A DNA stretch of 10,156 nucleotides, from contig DATMXS010000292.1 in assembly GCA_035561355.1 (NCBI GenBank), positions 1-10,156 of the forward strand. Direction: 5' to 3'. Numbering within the stretch: the stretch's first letter is position 1; each line of letters starts with the position of its first letter. The DNA comes from DATMXS01 sp035561355 (lineage in GTDB: Bacteria > Acidobacteriota > Terriglobia > Bryobacterales > Bryobacteraceae). Shown here in pieces: positions 1 through 6,313 of the stretch. The position numbers and the translations under genes are program-made. The notes beneath the pieces are model-generated. The model did not search any database. It was not told where the DNA came from and worked only from the letters and a program-made list of their open reading frames with translations.

Positions 1-1781
1 ACCTGGAACTGTTCGAGCCTGTCTTTACCGACGCCGCCGCCCAGAAGGATTGGACCCTGATCGGCGTGCTTGACCGCACCCTCACCGGCATGGGCGCGCG
101 CCTGCTCCGCGCCCGCCTGACGCGGCCCTCGCTCGAGCGCGCCGAAATCGAAGCGCGCCTCGACGCCCTGACGGAGTTCCACCGCGAAACAATTCTCCGT
201 GGCGAAGTCCGCAAGCTACTGGCCGGCGTGCTCGACATGGAGCGCCTGCTCGCCAAAATCACTCTCGGCACGGCGGGTCCTCGTGAGGTCTTTTCGCTCG
301 GGCGCTCGCTCGCTGCGGTGCCATCGTTGAAGCAGGCGTTGGGCGAGCGCGCCTCAGTTCGCGCTCTGGACATTCAGGAGCGCCTCGACGAAGTGGCCGA
401 CGTGCGCGAACGTATTCTCGGCGCCATCTCCGAGAATCCTCCGGTAAGCCTCACGGACGGCGGCACAATTCGAGACGGATTCCACGACGGGCTGGACGAG
501 CTTCGCGATATCAGCCGCAACTCCAAACAATACGTCGCGCAAGTGGAAACGCGCGAGCGAACGCGCACCGGCATCGGGTCGCTGAAGGTCCGCTTCAACA
601 ACGTCTTCGGCTATTACATCGAAGTCTCGAACGCCAACCAGCACCTCGTCCCAAGCGACTACGACCGCAAGCAGACGCTCGTCAATGCCGAGCGGTTCAC
701 CACCCCGGAACTGAAGGAACTGGAGACGAAGATCCTCGCCGCGGAGGAGAAGATTCTCGAGATCGAGAAGACCCTCTTCGCTGAAGTGCGCCTGTATGCT
801 GCGTCCCAGGCGGCGCGCATCCGCGCCACGGCCGCCGCCATCGCGGAACTCGACGTCACCGCCGCACTCGCCGATGTCGCCGCCCAGGGCCACTACGCGC
901 GCCCCTGCTTCTCCGATTCCGGCGAATTGAAGATCGTCGCCGGCCGCCATCCTGTCATTGAGAAGCTCACCGAGCGCGACGCCCAACGTTTCATCGCGAA
1001 CGACCTTTACCTGAACGACTCCTCCGAGTACATCGCCGTCATCACCGGCCCGAACATGGGCGGCAAGTCCACATACCTGCGCCAGGCCGCAATCATCGCA
1101 ATCCTCGCGCAAGCCGGGTCCTGGGTTCCTGCGGAATCCGCGCTTCTGCCCATTGTGGACCGCGTGTTCACCCGCATCGGCGCGAGTGACAATCTCGCCC
1201 GTGGCCGCTCTACGTTCATGGTGGAGATGACCGAGACCGCGGTGATTCTCAACACCGCCACCGCTCGCTCTCTCATCGTGCTCGACGAGATTGGCCGCGG
1301 CACCGCTACGTTCGACGGCCTCGCTCTCGCCTGGGCGGTGATCGAATATATCCACGAGCGCATCCACGCCAAAACGCTCTTCGCTACGCATTACCACGAG
1401 CTCACGGAGTTGGCCGGCCAGATGACCGGAGTCCGCAATCTGCGCGTCTCCGTCAAGGAGTCAGGCGACCAGATCATCTTTCTGCGCAAAGTGGAACCCG
1501 GCGCTGCCGACCGCAGCTACGGCATTGAGGTCGCCCGTCTCGCCGCGCTCCCCGCCGCCGTCATCGAGCGAGCGCGCGAGATTCTTGCGTTCCACGAACG
1601 CTCCGAGCACGAGGTTTCTGAGGAGTTGACGCCCGGCTCCCGGCCGGTCCAGATCGCCCTGTTCGAGCCCGTCAACTACGACATCGCCGAGCGCATCCGC
1701 CGCCTCGATCTCGACAACACCCGCCCCATCGAGGCGCTGCGCCTGCTAGCCGAGTTACAGGGCGAGCTCAGGCGCAAGTAA
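1..1781 (+). CDS. mutS: DNA mismatch repair protein MutS (3' part, 5' end outside window)
   Basis: MutS binds mispaired or looped bases and, with ATP, recruits MutL to start strand-specific repair. The reading frame is open from the window edge: codons from position 3 read LELFEPV, the usual start of the MutS core domain, so the first visible ATG at 66 is internal. About 592 codons are present; a full MutS is roughly 850-880 residues, so the N-terminal mismatch-binding and connector domains lie upstream. Visible parts are the lever/clamp region (to about 900), then the ABC-type ATPase: Walker A GPNMGGKST at 1047-1073, the signature region GRSTFMVEMTE near 1203-1235, Walker B LIVLDEIGRGT with its Asp at 1284-1286, and the switch THYHEL near 1386-1403. 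It ends in a helix-turn-helix dimerisation tail with SRPVQIALFEP, and a TAA stop. No frameshift or missing catalytic residue is seen. The next gene follows after 45 bases. Confidence 0.97.
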   Translation, partial: LELFEPVFTDAAAQKDWTLIGVLDRTLTGMGARLLRARLTRPSLERAEIEARLDALTEFHRETILRGEVRKLLAGVLDMERLLAKITLGTAGPREVFSLGRSLAAVPSLKQALGERASVRALDIQERLDEVADVRERILGAISENPPVSLTDGGTIRDGFHDGLDELRDISRNSKQYVAQVETRERTRTGIGSLKVRFNNVFGYYIEVSNANQHLVPSDYDRKQTLVNAERFTTPELKELETKILAAEEKILEIEKTLFAEVRLYAASQAARIRATAAAIAELDVTAALADVAAQGHYARPCFSDSGELKIVAGRHPVIEKLTERDAQRFIANDLYLNDSSEYIAVITGPNMGGKSTYLRQAAIIAILAQAGSWVPAESALLPIVDRVFTRIGASDNLARGRSTFMVEMTETAVILNTATARSLIVLDEIGRGTATFDGLALAWAVIEYIHERIHAKTLFATHYHELTELAGQMTGVRNLRVSVKESGDQIIFLRKVEPGAADRSYGIEVARLAALPAAVIERAREILAFHERSEHEVSEELTPGSRPVQIALFEPVNYDIAERIRRLDLDNTRPIEALRLLAELQGELRRK

Positions 1782-1826
1782 GTTTCCGGCGTGGACTTAG
1801 GCCCGCGCTGCGGCATAGGATGATTC

Positions 1827-2969
1827 ATGCGCGTTTGCGGCATCATGAGCGGCACCTCACTCGACGGAATTGACGTCGCTATCGTGGACATCAGCGGGCA
1901 GGCCCGCGTCCGTACCGTCGCCTTCCGCACAACTCCTTACCCGGACCCCCTGCGCGAGGCGCTGCTGGCCGTCTCAAACACCGACACCCACACCGCCTCC
2001 ATCGCCCGTCTGCACTTCCTGTTGGGAGAACTCTACGCGCGCGCAGTCCGCGAGACCTGCCGCCGCAAAGGCGTGCCGCTCGAATCCATCGAGCTGATCG
2101 GCTGCCACGGCCAGACCATTTTCCACGAGGGGACGCCCGTGGATGTCCTGGGCACGAAGATCGCCAGCACGCTCCAGATCGGCGAGCCCTCGGTCATCGC
2201 CGAACGGCTCGGCATCCCGGTGGTCGCCGATTTCCGTCCCCGCGATATTGCGGCCGGCGGCAGCGGCGCGCCCCTGGTGCCGTTCGTCGACTACCTCCTG
2301 CTCCGCTCGCCCCGCAACGGCCGCGTCGCACTCAACATCGGCGGAATTGCGAACCTCACCGCGATCCCGCCTGCTGCCAAGCCCGAGCAGGTATTCGCCT
2401 TCGACACCGGCCCTGGCAACATGGTCATTGACGCCCTCGTGGTTCGTCACACCAACGGCAAACTTCGCTACGACAAGGACGGCCGCATCGCCCGGTCGGG
2501 TCACGTAAACAGGGCGCTCCTGGCCGAGTTGCTGTCCGCGCCCTATTACCGGCGCAAGCCGCCGAAGTCCGCCGGACGCGAACAATACGGCATCGAGTTC
2601 GTTGATCGCCTCCTCAGGAGCAGCTTCCCTCTCCCGGACCTGATCGCCACAGCTACGGCGCTCACGGCGGCCAGCATCGCAGCGGCCATCGGGAAGTTCG
2701 TCCGCCCAAAGATGAGTGTGGACGAGCTGATCGTCTCCGGCGGCGGCGCACACAATCCGGAAATCATGGGCCACCTCACGGCTCTGCTGCCCGAAACGGC
2801 CATCGCAACGTCGGCCGATTACGGCATCGATATCGACGCGAAAGAAGCGATCGCGTTCGCCATCCTGGCCCGTGAGACCTGGCGCCGCAAGCCGTCGAAT
2901 CTCCCCACCGCCACCGGTGCGCGCCACCATGCCGTTTTAGGCAAAATCATACCAGTGGAGCGGCCATGA
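1827..2969 (+). CDS. anmK: Anhydro-N-acetylmuramic acid kinase
   Basis: AnmK phosphorylates and opens 1,6-anhydro-N-acetylmuramate, released by cell-wall turnover, to give MurNAc 6-phosphate; it acts in the cytosol in peptidoglycan recycling. The 380-residue product has the full family pattern: GIMSGTSLDG at residues 5-14, CHGQTIFHE, DFRPRDIAAGGSGAPLVPF, LNIGGIANLT, DTGPGNMVID with the likely catalytic base D193, VSGGGAHNPEIM, and the C-terminal DAKEAIAFAILA. Length is near that of the E. coli enzyme (about 370). The ATG at 1827 is preceded by AGGA at 1817-1820 with six bases of spacing, and the conserved glycine motif begins at residue 5, so the start is secure. The stop TGA overlaps the next ATG in an ATGA, which suggests translational coupling. 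No etherase or MurNAc transporter gene is visible nearby. Confidence 0.96.
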   Translation: MRVCGIMSGTSLDGIDVAIVDISGQARVRTVAFRTTPYPDPLREALLAVSNTDTHTASIARLHFLLGELYARAVRETCRRKGVPLESIELIGCHGQTIFHEGTPVDVLGTKIASTLQIGEPSVIAERLGIPVVADFRPRDIAAGGSGAPLVPFVDYLLLRSPRNGRVALNIGGIANLTAIPPAAKPEQVFAFDTGPGNMVIDALVVRHTNGKLRYDKDGRIARSGHVNRALLAELLSAPYYRRKPPKSAGREQYGIEFVDRLLRSSFPLPDLIATATALTAASIAAAIGKFVRPKMSVDELIVSGGGAHNPEIMGHLTALLPETAIATSADYGIDIDAKEAIAFAILARETWRRKPSNLPTATGARHHAVLGKIIPVERP

Positions 2970-3856
2970 ACGATCGCAGAAGCGTATTGAAAGGTTTGGC
3001 CGGGCTCGCGGTGTTGTCCAACCCTGCCCTCGGACAACAGAAGGTGGCCCGGAACCCCGGCTTCCGAATTCAGCTTGCGCTCAACGTCTACTCCTTCAAT
3101 CAGCCGCTCCGCAGCGGCGCGATGACCCTCGAGGACGTCGTCGATTACTGCGCGCAGCACGGCATTGACGCCCTGGACGCAACCGGCTACTACTTCCCGG
3201 GTTACCCGAAGGTCCCGTCAGACGAGTACATTTACCGGCTGAAGCGGAAGGCTTTCGTCAACGGCGTTAAGGTCATCGGCACCGGCGTCCGCAACAACTT
3301 CGCCGTGCCTGACCCCGAAGCGCGCCGCCGCGACGTTCAACTCGTGAAGGACTGGATCGAAGTCGCCGGCAAACTCGGCGCGAGCGTTATCCGCGTCTTC
3401 TCCGGCAGCAAAGCGCTGGACGCTGGCGCCTTCGACCGCGCACTCGAGTGGATGGTCCCGGACTTCAAGGAGTGCGCAGCCTACGGCGCGAGCCGCGGCG
3501 TCATCGTCGGCTTACAGAACCACGACGACTTCCTGAGAACCGCCGCCGAGACCATCCGAGTCGTCGAGGCGGTCAACTCCGAGTGGTTCGGAGTCATTCT
3601 CGACATCGGCAGCCTGCGCCAAGGCGATCCATACGCCGAAATCGAACGGCTCCTACCTTATGCCGTTTCCTGGCAGCTCAAGGAAAACGTCTGGTACGGC
3701 GAAAAGGAGACTCCAACCGACCTCGCCAAAATCAGGACCATCATCGAAAAGGGCGGCTATCGGGGCTACGTGCCCATCGAGACGCTCGGCGAAGGCGATC
3801 CAAAGATAAAGGTTGCCCGCTTCCTCGATCAGGTCAGAAGGGCGTTCGCCGTTTAG
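2966..3856 (+). CDS. Tat-exported sugar phosphate isomerase/epimerase-like TIM-barrel protein
   Basis: This belongs to the xylose isomerase-like TIM-barrel superfamily (AP endonuclease 2 fold), where most members act on sugars or polyols and few have a known substrate. The 296-residue product begins with DRRSVLKGLAGLAVL, a twin-arginine signal (R4, R5) followed by a short hydrophobic stretch and a possible cleavage after ALG at residue 23, so it is probably folded in the cytosol and exported. Barrel-strand motifs follow: LALNVYSFN, VIRVFSGS, GLQNHDDF (H186), VILDIGSLRQ (D213), SWQLKEN and VPIETLGEG (E272); H186, D213 and E272 are candidate metal ligands. The strand that carries His in many relatives has QLKE here, so metal binding may differ. 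GGAG at 2957-2960 lies five bases before the ATG, inside anmK, and the ATGA overlap ties it to anmK. The substrate is unknown; a link to cell-wall sugars is only inferred from position. Confidence 0.85.
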   Translation: MNDRRSVLKGLAGLAVLSNPALGQQKVARNPGFRIQLALNVYSFNQPLRSGAMTLEDVVDYCAQHGIDALDATGYYFPGYPKVPSDEYIYRLKRKAFVNGVKVIGTGVRNNFAVPDPEARRRDVQLVKDWIEVAGKLGASVIRVFSGSKALDAGAFDRALEWMVPDFKECAAYGASRGVIVGLQNHDDFLRTAAETIRVVEAVNSEWFGVILDIGSLRQGDPYAEIERLLPYAVSWQLKENVWYGEKETPTDLAKIRTIIEKGGYRGYVPIETLGEGDPKIKVARFLDQVRRAFAV

Positions 3857-3976
3857 TCACGATCTCGGAGGTTACGCAACGAGTGATCGACACCGGCGAG
3901 GAGCTTGGGAATATCGGTCCGTTCCAGACCAGCCGCTCAGGCCTCGTTAACTTCTCGCGTCCACCCAAATCCGTAC

Positions 3977-4005
3977 TAGACAATCCATCAACTCTGGTGT
4001 ACTTT
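3977..4005 (+). promoter_or_regulatory. Possible sigma-70-type promoter for the subtilase gene
   Basis: The 208-base gap 3857-4064 contains TAGACA (3977-3982, five of six matches to the -35 consensus), a 17-base spacer, and TACTTT (4000-4005, a weak -10 with three matches). It is in the right place to drive the gene starting at 4065 and lies in a locally AT-richer stretch. The weak -10 keeps this tentative. I see no clear terminator for the TIM-barrel gene and no convincing small gene in the rest of the gap. Confidence 0.3.
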
Positions 4006-4064
4006 CGTGCTAACCAGCTCGTCCCCGCCTGTTCAGAGCCGGGAAGACAGTCACACAGGAGCCT

Positions 4065-5240
4065 ATGCATCGAACACTACTACTCGCCGCCGCTCTCGGC
4101 GTCTTCGTTTCCGGGGCGATCGCCCAGGAAGCCGTTTCGCACATAGTCGTGCTGAAGGAGGGGGCGGACCTCCGCGGGTTCGCGCAGCCGGGCGCGCTTC
4201 CGCCGGGTTTGGCAGCCCAGGACCGGGGCGTCGTCGGCGCGGTGAGGTTCCTGGAACAGGCGCACGGATTCGCCGCCGATCATGTCTACAGCCACGCGAT
4301 CCGCGGTTTCGCCGCTCGGCTGACAAACCGGCAGGTCGAGGACCTCAACAATAGCTCGATCATCGAGTACATCGAGTTGGACGGCGAGATGAAAGCTATT
4401 GCCCAGGCCCTGCCGTGGGGCATCGACAAGATCGACGCGGATGTCAGCTCAACGCTCGCGGGGAACGGTTCGGGGACTGTCGCGAACGTAAATGTGTACG
4501 TCATCGACACGGGGGTTTCGGTAACGCACCCGGATCTGAACGTCGTGCAGCACCAGAACTTCGCCGGCGGCCCGAACGACGACTGCAACGGGCACGGCAG
4601 CCATGTGGCCGGCACGATCGCAGCGCGCGACAACACGACGTATGTAGTAGGAGTCGCCCCCGGCGCTCCGATCACCGGCGTGAAAGTGCTTGGATGCAGC
4701 GGGTCCGGCTCGACTTCAGGTGTCATCGCCGGCGTCGATTGGGTCACCGCCAATGCGAGGAAGCCCGCCATCGCCAACATGAGCCTCGGCGGGGGCGCCT
4801 CCACCGCGCTCGACCGGGCCGTCCAGAACTCCGCCGATTCCGGCGTGTTCTACGCACTGGCTGCCGGCAACGAAGGCGCGGACGCATGCACGAAATCGCC
4901 GGCACGTGCGGGCGCCGGCACCAACAACGGCATCATGACGGTGGCTGCTGTCGATTCGAGCGAACGTGAGGCATCCTGGAGCAATTACGGCTCCTGCGTT
5001 GACATTTGGGCGCCTGGCGTCAGTATCCTCTCAACCTACAAAGGGACCGGCACGAAGACGCTCTCCGGCACATCCATGGCCAGTCCGCACGTGGGCGGCG
5101 GCGGTGCGCTGTACCTCTCGGGCCATACCAGCGCTTCGCCAAGCAGTGTGGAACAAACTCTTAAGGGTGCCGCAGTCAGCACGCCTACGAGAAGCAAGGA
5201 CGGGAAAGCAATCACCCGGCTGAGCGTCGTCGGCTTCTAG
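4065..5240 (+). CDS. Secreted subtilisin-like serine protease (S8 family, proteinase K/aqualysin type)
   Basis: This is a secreted endopeptidase precursor of 391 residues. A Sec signal peptide covers residues 1-20 (HRTLLLAAALGVFVSGAIA, cleavage after AIA). An I9-type inhibitor propeptide follows (about 24-105, from HIVVLKEGADL to IIEYIELDG), then the catalytic domain. The triad is complete: D148 in YVIDTGV, H177 in CNGHGSHVAGT and S337 in LSGTSMASPHV; N269 in AAGNEG supplies the oxyanion hole. The catalytic domain has four cysteines at 174, 211, 275 and 311. Their placing (DCNGHG then LGCSGSGS; DACTK then GSCVD) matches the two disulfides of aqualysin I-like enzymes, so C174-C211 and C275-C311 are likely pairs. 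The chain ends soon after the catalytic domain, without the C-terminal extension of aqualysin or any adhesion or sorting domain. AGGAG at 4057-4061 is only three bases from the ATG. Natural substrates are unknown; general extracellular proteolysis is the simplest role. Confidence 0.95.
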   Translation: MHRTLLLAAALGVFVSGAIAQEAVSHIVVLKEGADLRGFAQPGALPPGLAAQDRGVVGAVRFLEQAHGFAADHVYSHAIRGFAARLTNRQVEDLNNSSIIEYIELDGEMKAIAQALPWGIDKIDADVSSTLAGNGSGTVANVNVYVIDTGVSVTHPDLNVVQHQNFAGGPNDDCNGHGSHVAGTIAARDNTTYVVGVAPGAPITGVKVLGCSGSGSTSGVIAGVDWVTANARKPAIANMSLGGGASTALDRAVQNSADSGVFYALAAGNEGADACTKSPARAGAGTNNGIMTVAAVDSSEREASWSNYGSCVDIWAPGVSILSTYKGTGTKTLSGTSMASPHVGGGGALYLSGHTSASPSSVEQTLKGAAVSTPTRSKDGKAITRLSVVGF

Positions 5241-5270
5241 CAGCCGCTTCTCTCACATTACGGAACAAAA

Positions 5271-5305
5271 CCGGCCTCCACGCCGTAATCGGTTGTGGAG
5301 GCCGG
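5271..5305 (+). terminator. Strong 11-bp hairpin between subtilase and zinc-ribbon/PspC genes
   Basis: CCGGCCTCCAC at 5271-5281 pairs perfectly with GTGGAGGCCGG at 5295-5305 across a 13-base loop that itself holds a CCG/CGG mini-stem. It starts 30 bases after the subtilase stop and ends 26 bases before the next ATG. On the + strand only a broken T-rich stretch follows (TTCGTCTT), so termination there may be partial. Read on the minus strand the stem is followed by TTTTGTT, a better terminator. It could end subtilase mRNA, block antisense read-through, or act as a leader structure of the downstream gene. Confidence 0.6.
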
Positions 5306-5331
5306 GTTCGTCTTGCAGGCCCGGAACAAAC

Positions 5332-5667
5332 ATGTTTTGCACGCGATGTGGACAGAAACTGTTCGACACCGCACGGTACTGTGAACGGTGCGGCACCGCG
5401 ACACGCGTCGAGGAAGCCCCTGGCGCGCCGCCCGCGGAACCGGAAGCCCCGGTCTATGTGGCACCCGCAGGCCTGAGCCGGCCGCTGGCGCGGAAGAAGA
5501 TCGCCGGAGTCTGCGCCGGGTGCGCCCGCTACTTCGGCGTGGACGTCACCCTTATGCGACTTCTCTGGGTGGCCGCGGCAATCTTCTCGGGTGGCCTCGC
5601 CGTCATCGTTTACATCGTGGCGTGGTTTCTGATGCCGGCGGACTATTCGCCGCAATACGCGGTTTGA
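5332..5667 (+). CDS. Zinc-ribbon and PspC domain small membrane protein
   Basis: The 111-residue product joins two modules. Residues 3-20 form a zinc ribbon with two CxxC pairs (C3, C6, C17, C20; FCTRCG and YCERCG). A proline- and alanine-rich linker of about 25 residues follows, then a PspC domain at about 50-103 (LARKKIAGVCAGCARYFGVDVTLMRLLW) with a hydrophobic membrane segment at about 77-101. PspC proteins are inner-membrane proteins linked in enterobacteria to the phage-shock response to membrane stress. The role of zinc-ribbon forms is not established, and no pspA or pspF gene lies in this window. The ATG at 5332 is chosen because the first CxxC follows directly; a TTG at 5293 would add 13 unconserved residues and lie inside the hairpin. 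No strong ribosome-binding site precedes the ATG, so translation may be weak or influenced by the leader structure. Confidence 0.85.
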   Translation: MFCTRCGQKLFDTARYCERCGTATRVEEAPGAPPAEPEAPVYVAPAGLSRPLARKKIAGVCAGCARYFGVDVTLMRLLWVAAAIFSGGLAVIVYIVAWFLMPADYSPQYAV

Positions 5668-5674
5668 CGCACGC

Positions 5675-5710
5675 GGGTATGCCCGGCCTGGCGAATGGCC
5701 GGGCATGCCC
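5675..5710. terminator. Bidirectional terminator-like hairpin between convergent genes
   Basis: Positions 5675-5688 (GGGTATGCCCGGCC) pair with 5697-5710 (GGCCGGGCATGCCC) over 14 base pairs, with one G-U wobble and an 8-base loop. It begins 8 bases after the zinc-ribbon/PspC stop and ends 6 bases from the leuD stop on the other strand, so it fits exactly between the two converging units. Neither side has a T tract, so it would be a stem-only type of terminator, which is frequent in GC-rich bacteria. Confidence 0.75.
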
Positions 5711-5716
5711 CAACCG

Positions 5717-6313
5717 CTACGTTGTTGTATTCAGAACGGTTTCGCGTTTGCTTTCGTATGCCGTGATCGCCTCGGCCTCACCGAGTATGTACCCCAGTTC
5801 GTCCACTCCGTTGAGCAAACAGTGCTTCGAAAAGCCGTCGATCGGGAACTCCACTGCCGTGCCGTCGGCCAGCGTGAGCGTCTGCGATGCCAGGTCGATC
5901 GTGACGCGCTGATCCGGATCGGCGAATAGCTTCGCGTGTGCTTCGCGCGGCACGATCACCGGGACCAGGGAGTTCTTAAGTGCATTCCCGCGAAAAATGT
6001 CCGCGAACGAAGTGGAAACTACCGCCCGGAACCCGAATTGGACCAAAGCCCAGGGCGCGTGCTCGCGCGAGCTTCCGCAACCGAAGTTGTCGCCTGCCAG
6101 TAGGATCTCGATGCCCTTTGCGCGCTCCGTATTCAGAATGAAGTCCGGCTTCGGCCTGCCCTCCGCGTCATAACGCCAGTCATAGAAAAGCTGGTCCCCG
6201 AGCCCCTCTTTCGAGATCGTCTTCAAAAATCGCGCCGGAATGATCTGGTCCGTATCGACGTTGTCGATGGGGAGCGGCAGGAGCCGGCTTTCAAGCTTCT
6301 CGAACGGCTTCAC
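5717..6313 (-). CDS. leuD: 3-isopropylmalate dehydratase small subunit
   Basis: LeuD is the small, swivelling subunit of isopropylmalate isomerase; with LeuC it converts 2-isopropylmalate to 3-isopropylmalate in leucine synthesis. The 198-residue product has the family pattern: IDNVDTDQIIPARFLK near residues 17-32, GDNFGCGSSREHAPWAL in the middle, FADIFRGNALKNSLVPV, and the C-terminal region GFSKHCLLNGVDELGYIL. Length is close to the E. coli protein (about 200). I place the start at GTG 6313, where KPFEKLESRLLPLP begins at the usual distance from the conserved core and AGGAGG lies five bases upstream. A longer frame reaching 6484 is a shadow of leuC. The GTG overlaps the leuC stop as GTGA, so the two subunits are probably translated in a coupled way, which fits their 1:1 complex. 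Confidence 0.96.
   Translation of the reverse strand: MKPFEKLESRLLPLPIDNVDTDQIIPARFLKTISKEGLGDQLFYDWRYDAEGRPKPDFILNTERAKGIEILLAGDNFGCGSSREHAPWALVQFGFRAVVSTSFADIFRGNALKNSLVPVIVPREAHAKLFADPDQRVTIDLASQTLTLADGTAVEFPIDGFSKHCLLNGVDELGYILGEAEAITAYESKRETVLNTTT

Noticed and set aside
354..1397. Long minus-strand open frame of 347 codons opposite mutS
   Set aside because: It mirrors the codon structure of a certain gene in GC-rich DNA, its peptide resembles no known family, and mutS motifs run throughout on the other strand.
1974..2930. Minus-strand open frame of 318 codons opposite anmK
   Set aside because: Same cause: a shadow of GC-rich coding DNA. Its peptide is low in complexity and unrecognisable, while anmK is complete on the + strand.
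3448..4146. Plus-strand frame running from the TIM-barrel gene through the gap into the protease gene
   Set aside because: It is arginine-rich frame-shifted translation that overlaps two solid genes and has no start signal or family resemblance; the part in the gap shows no coding character.
5212..5706. Minus-strand open frame across the subtilase end, hairpin and zinc-ribbon gene
   Set aside because: It lies opposite the clear zinc-ribbon/PspC gene and runs through both hairpins; no recognisable protein.
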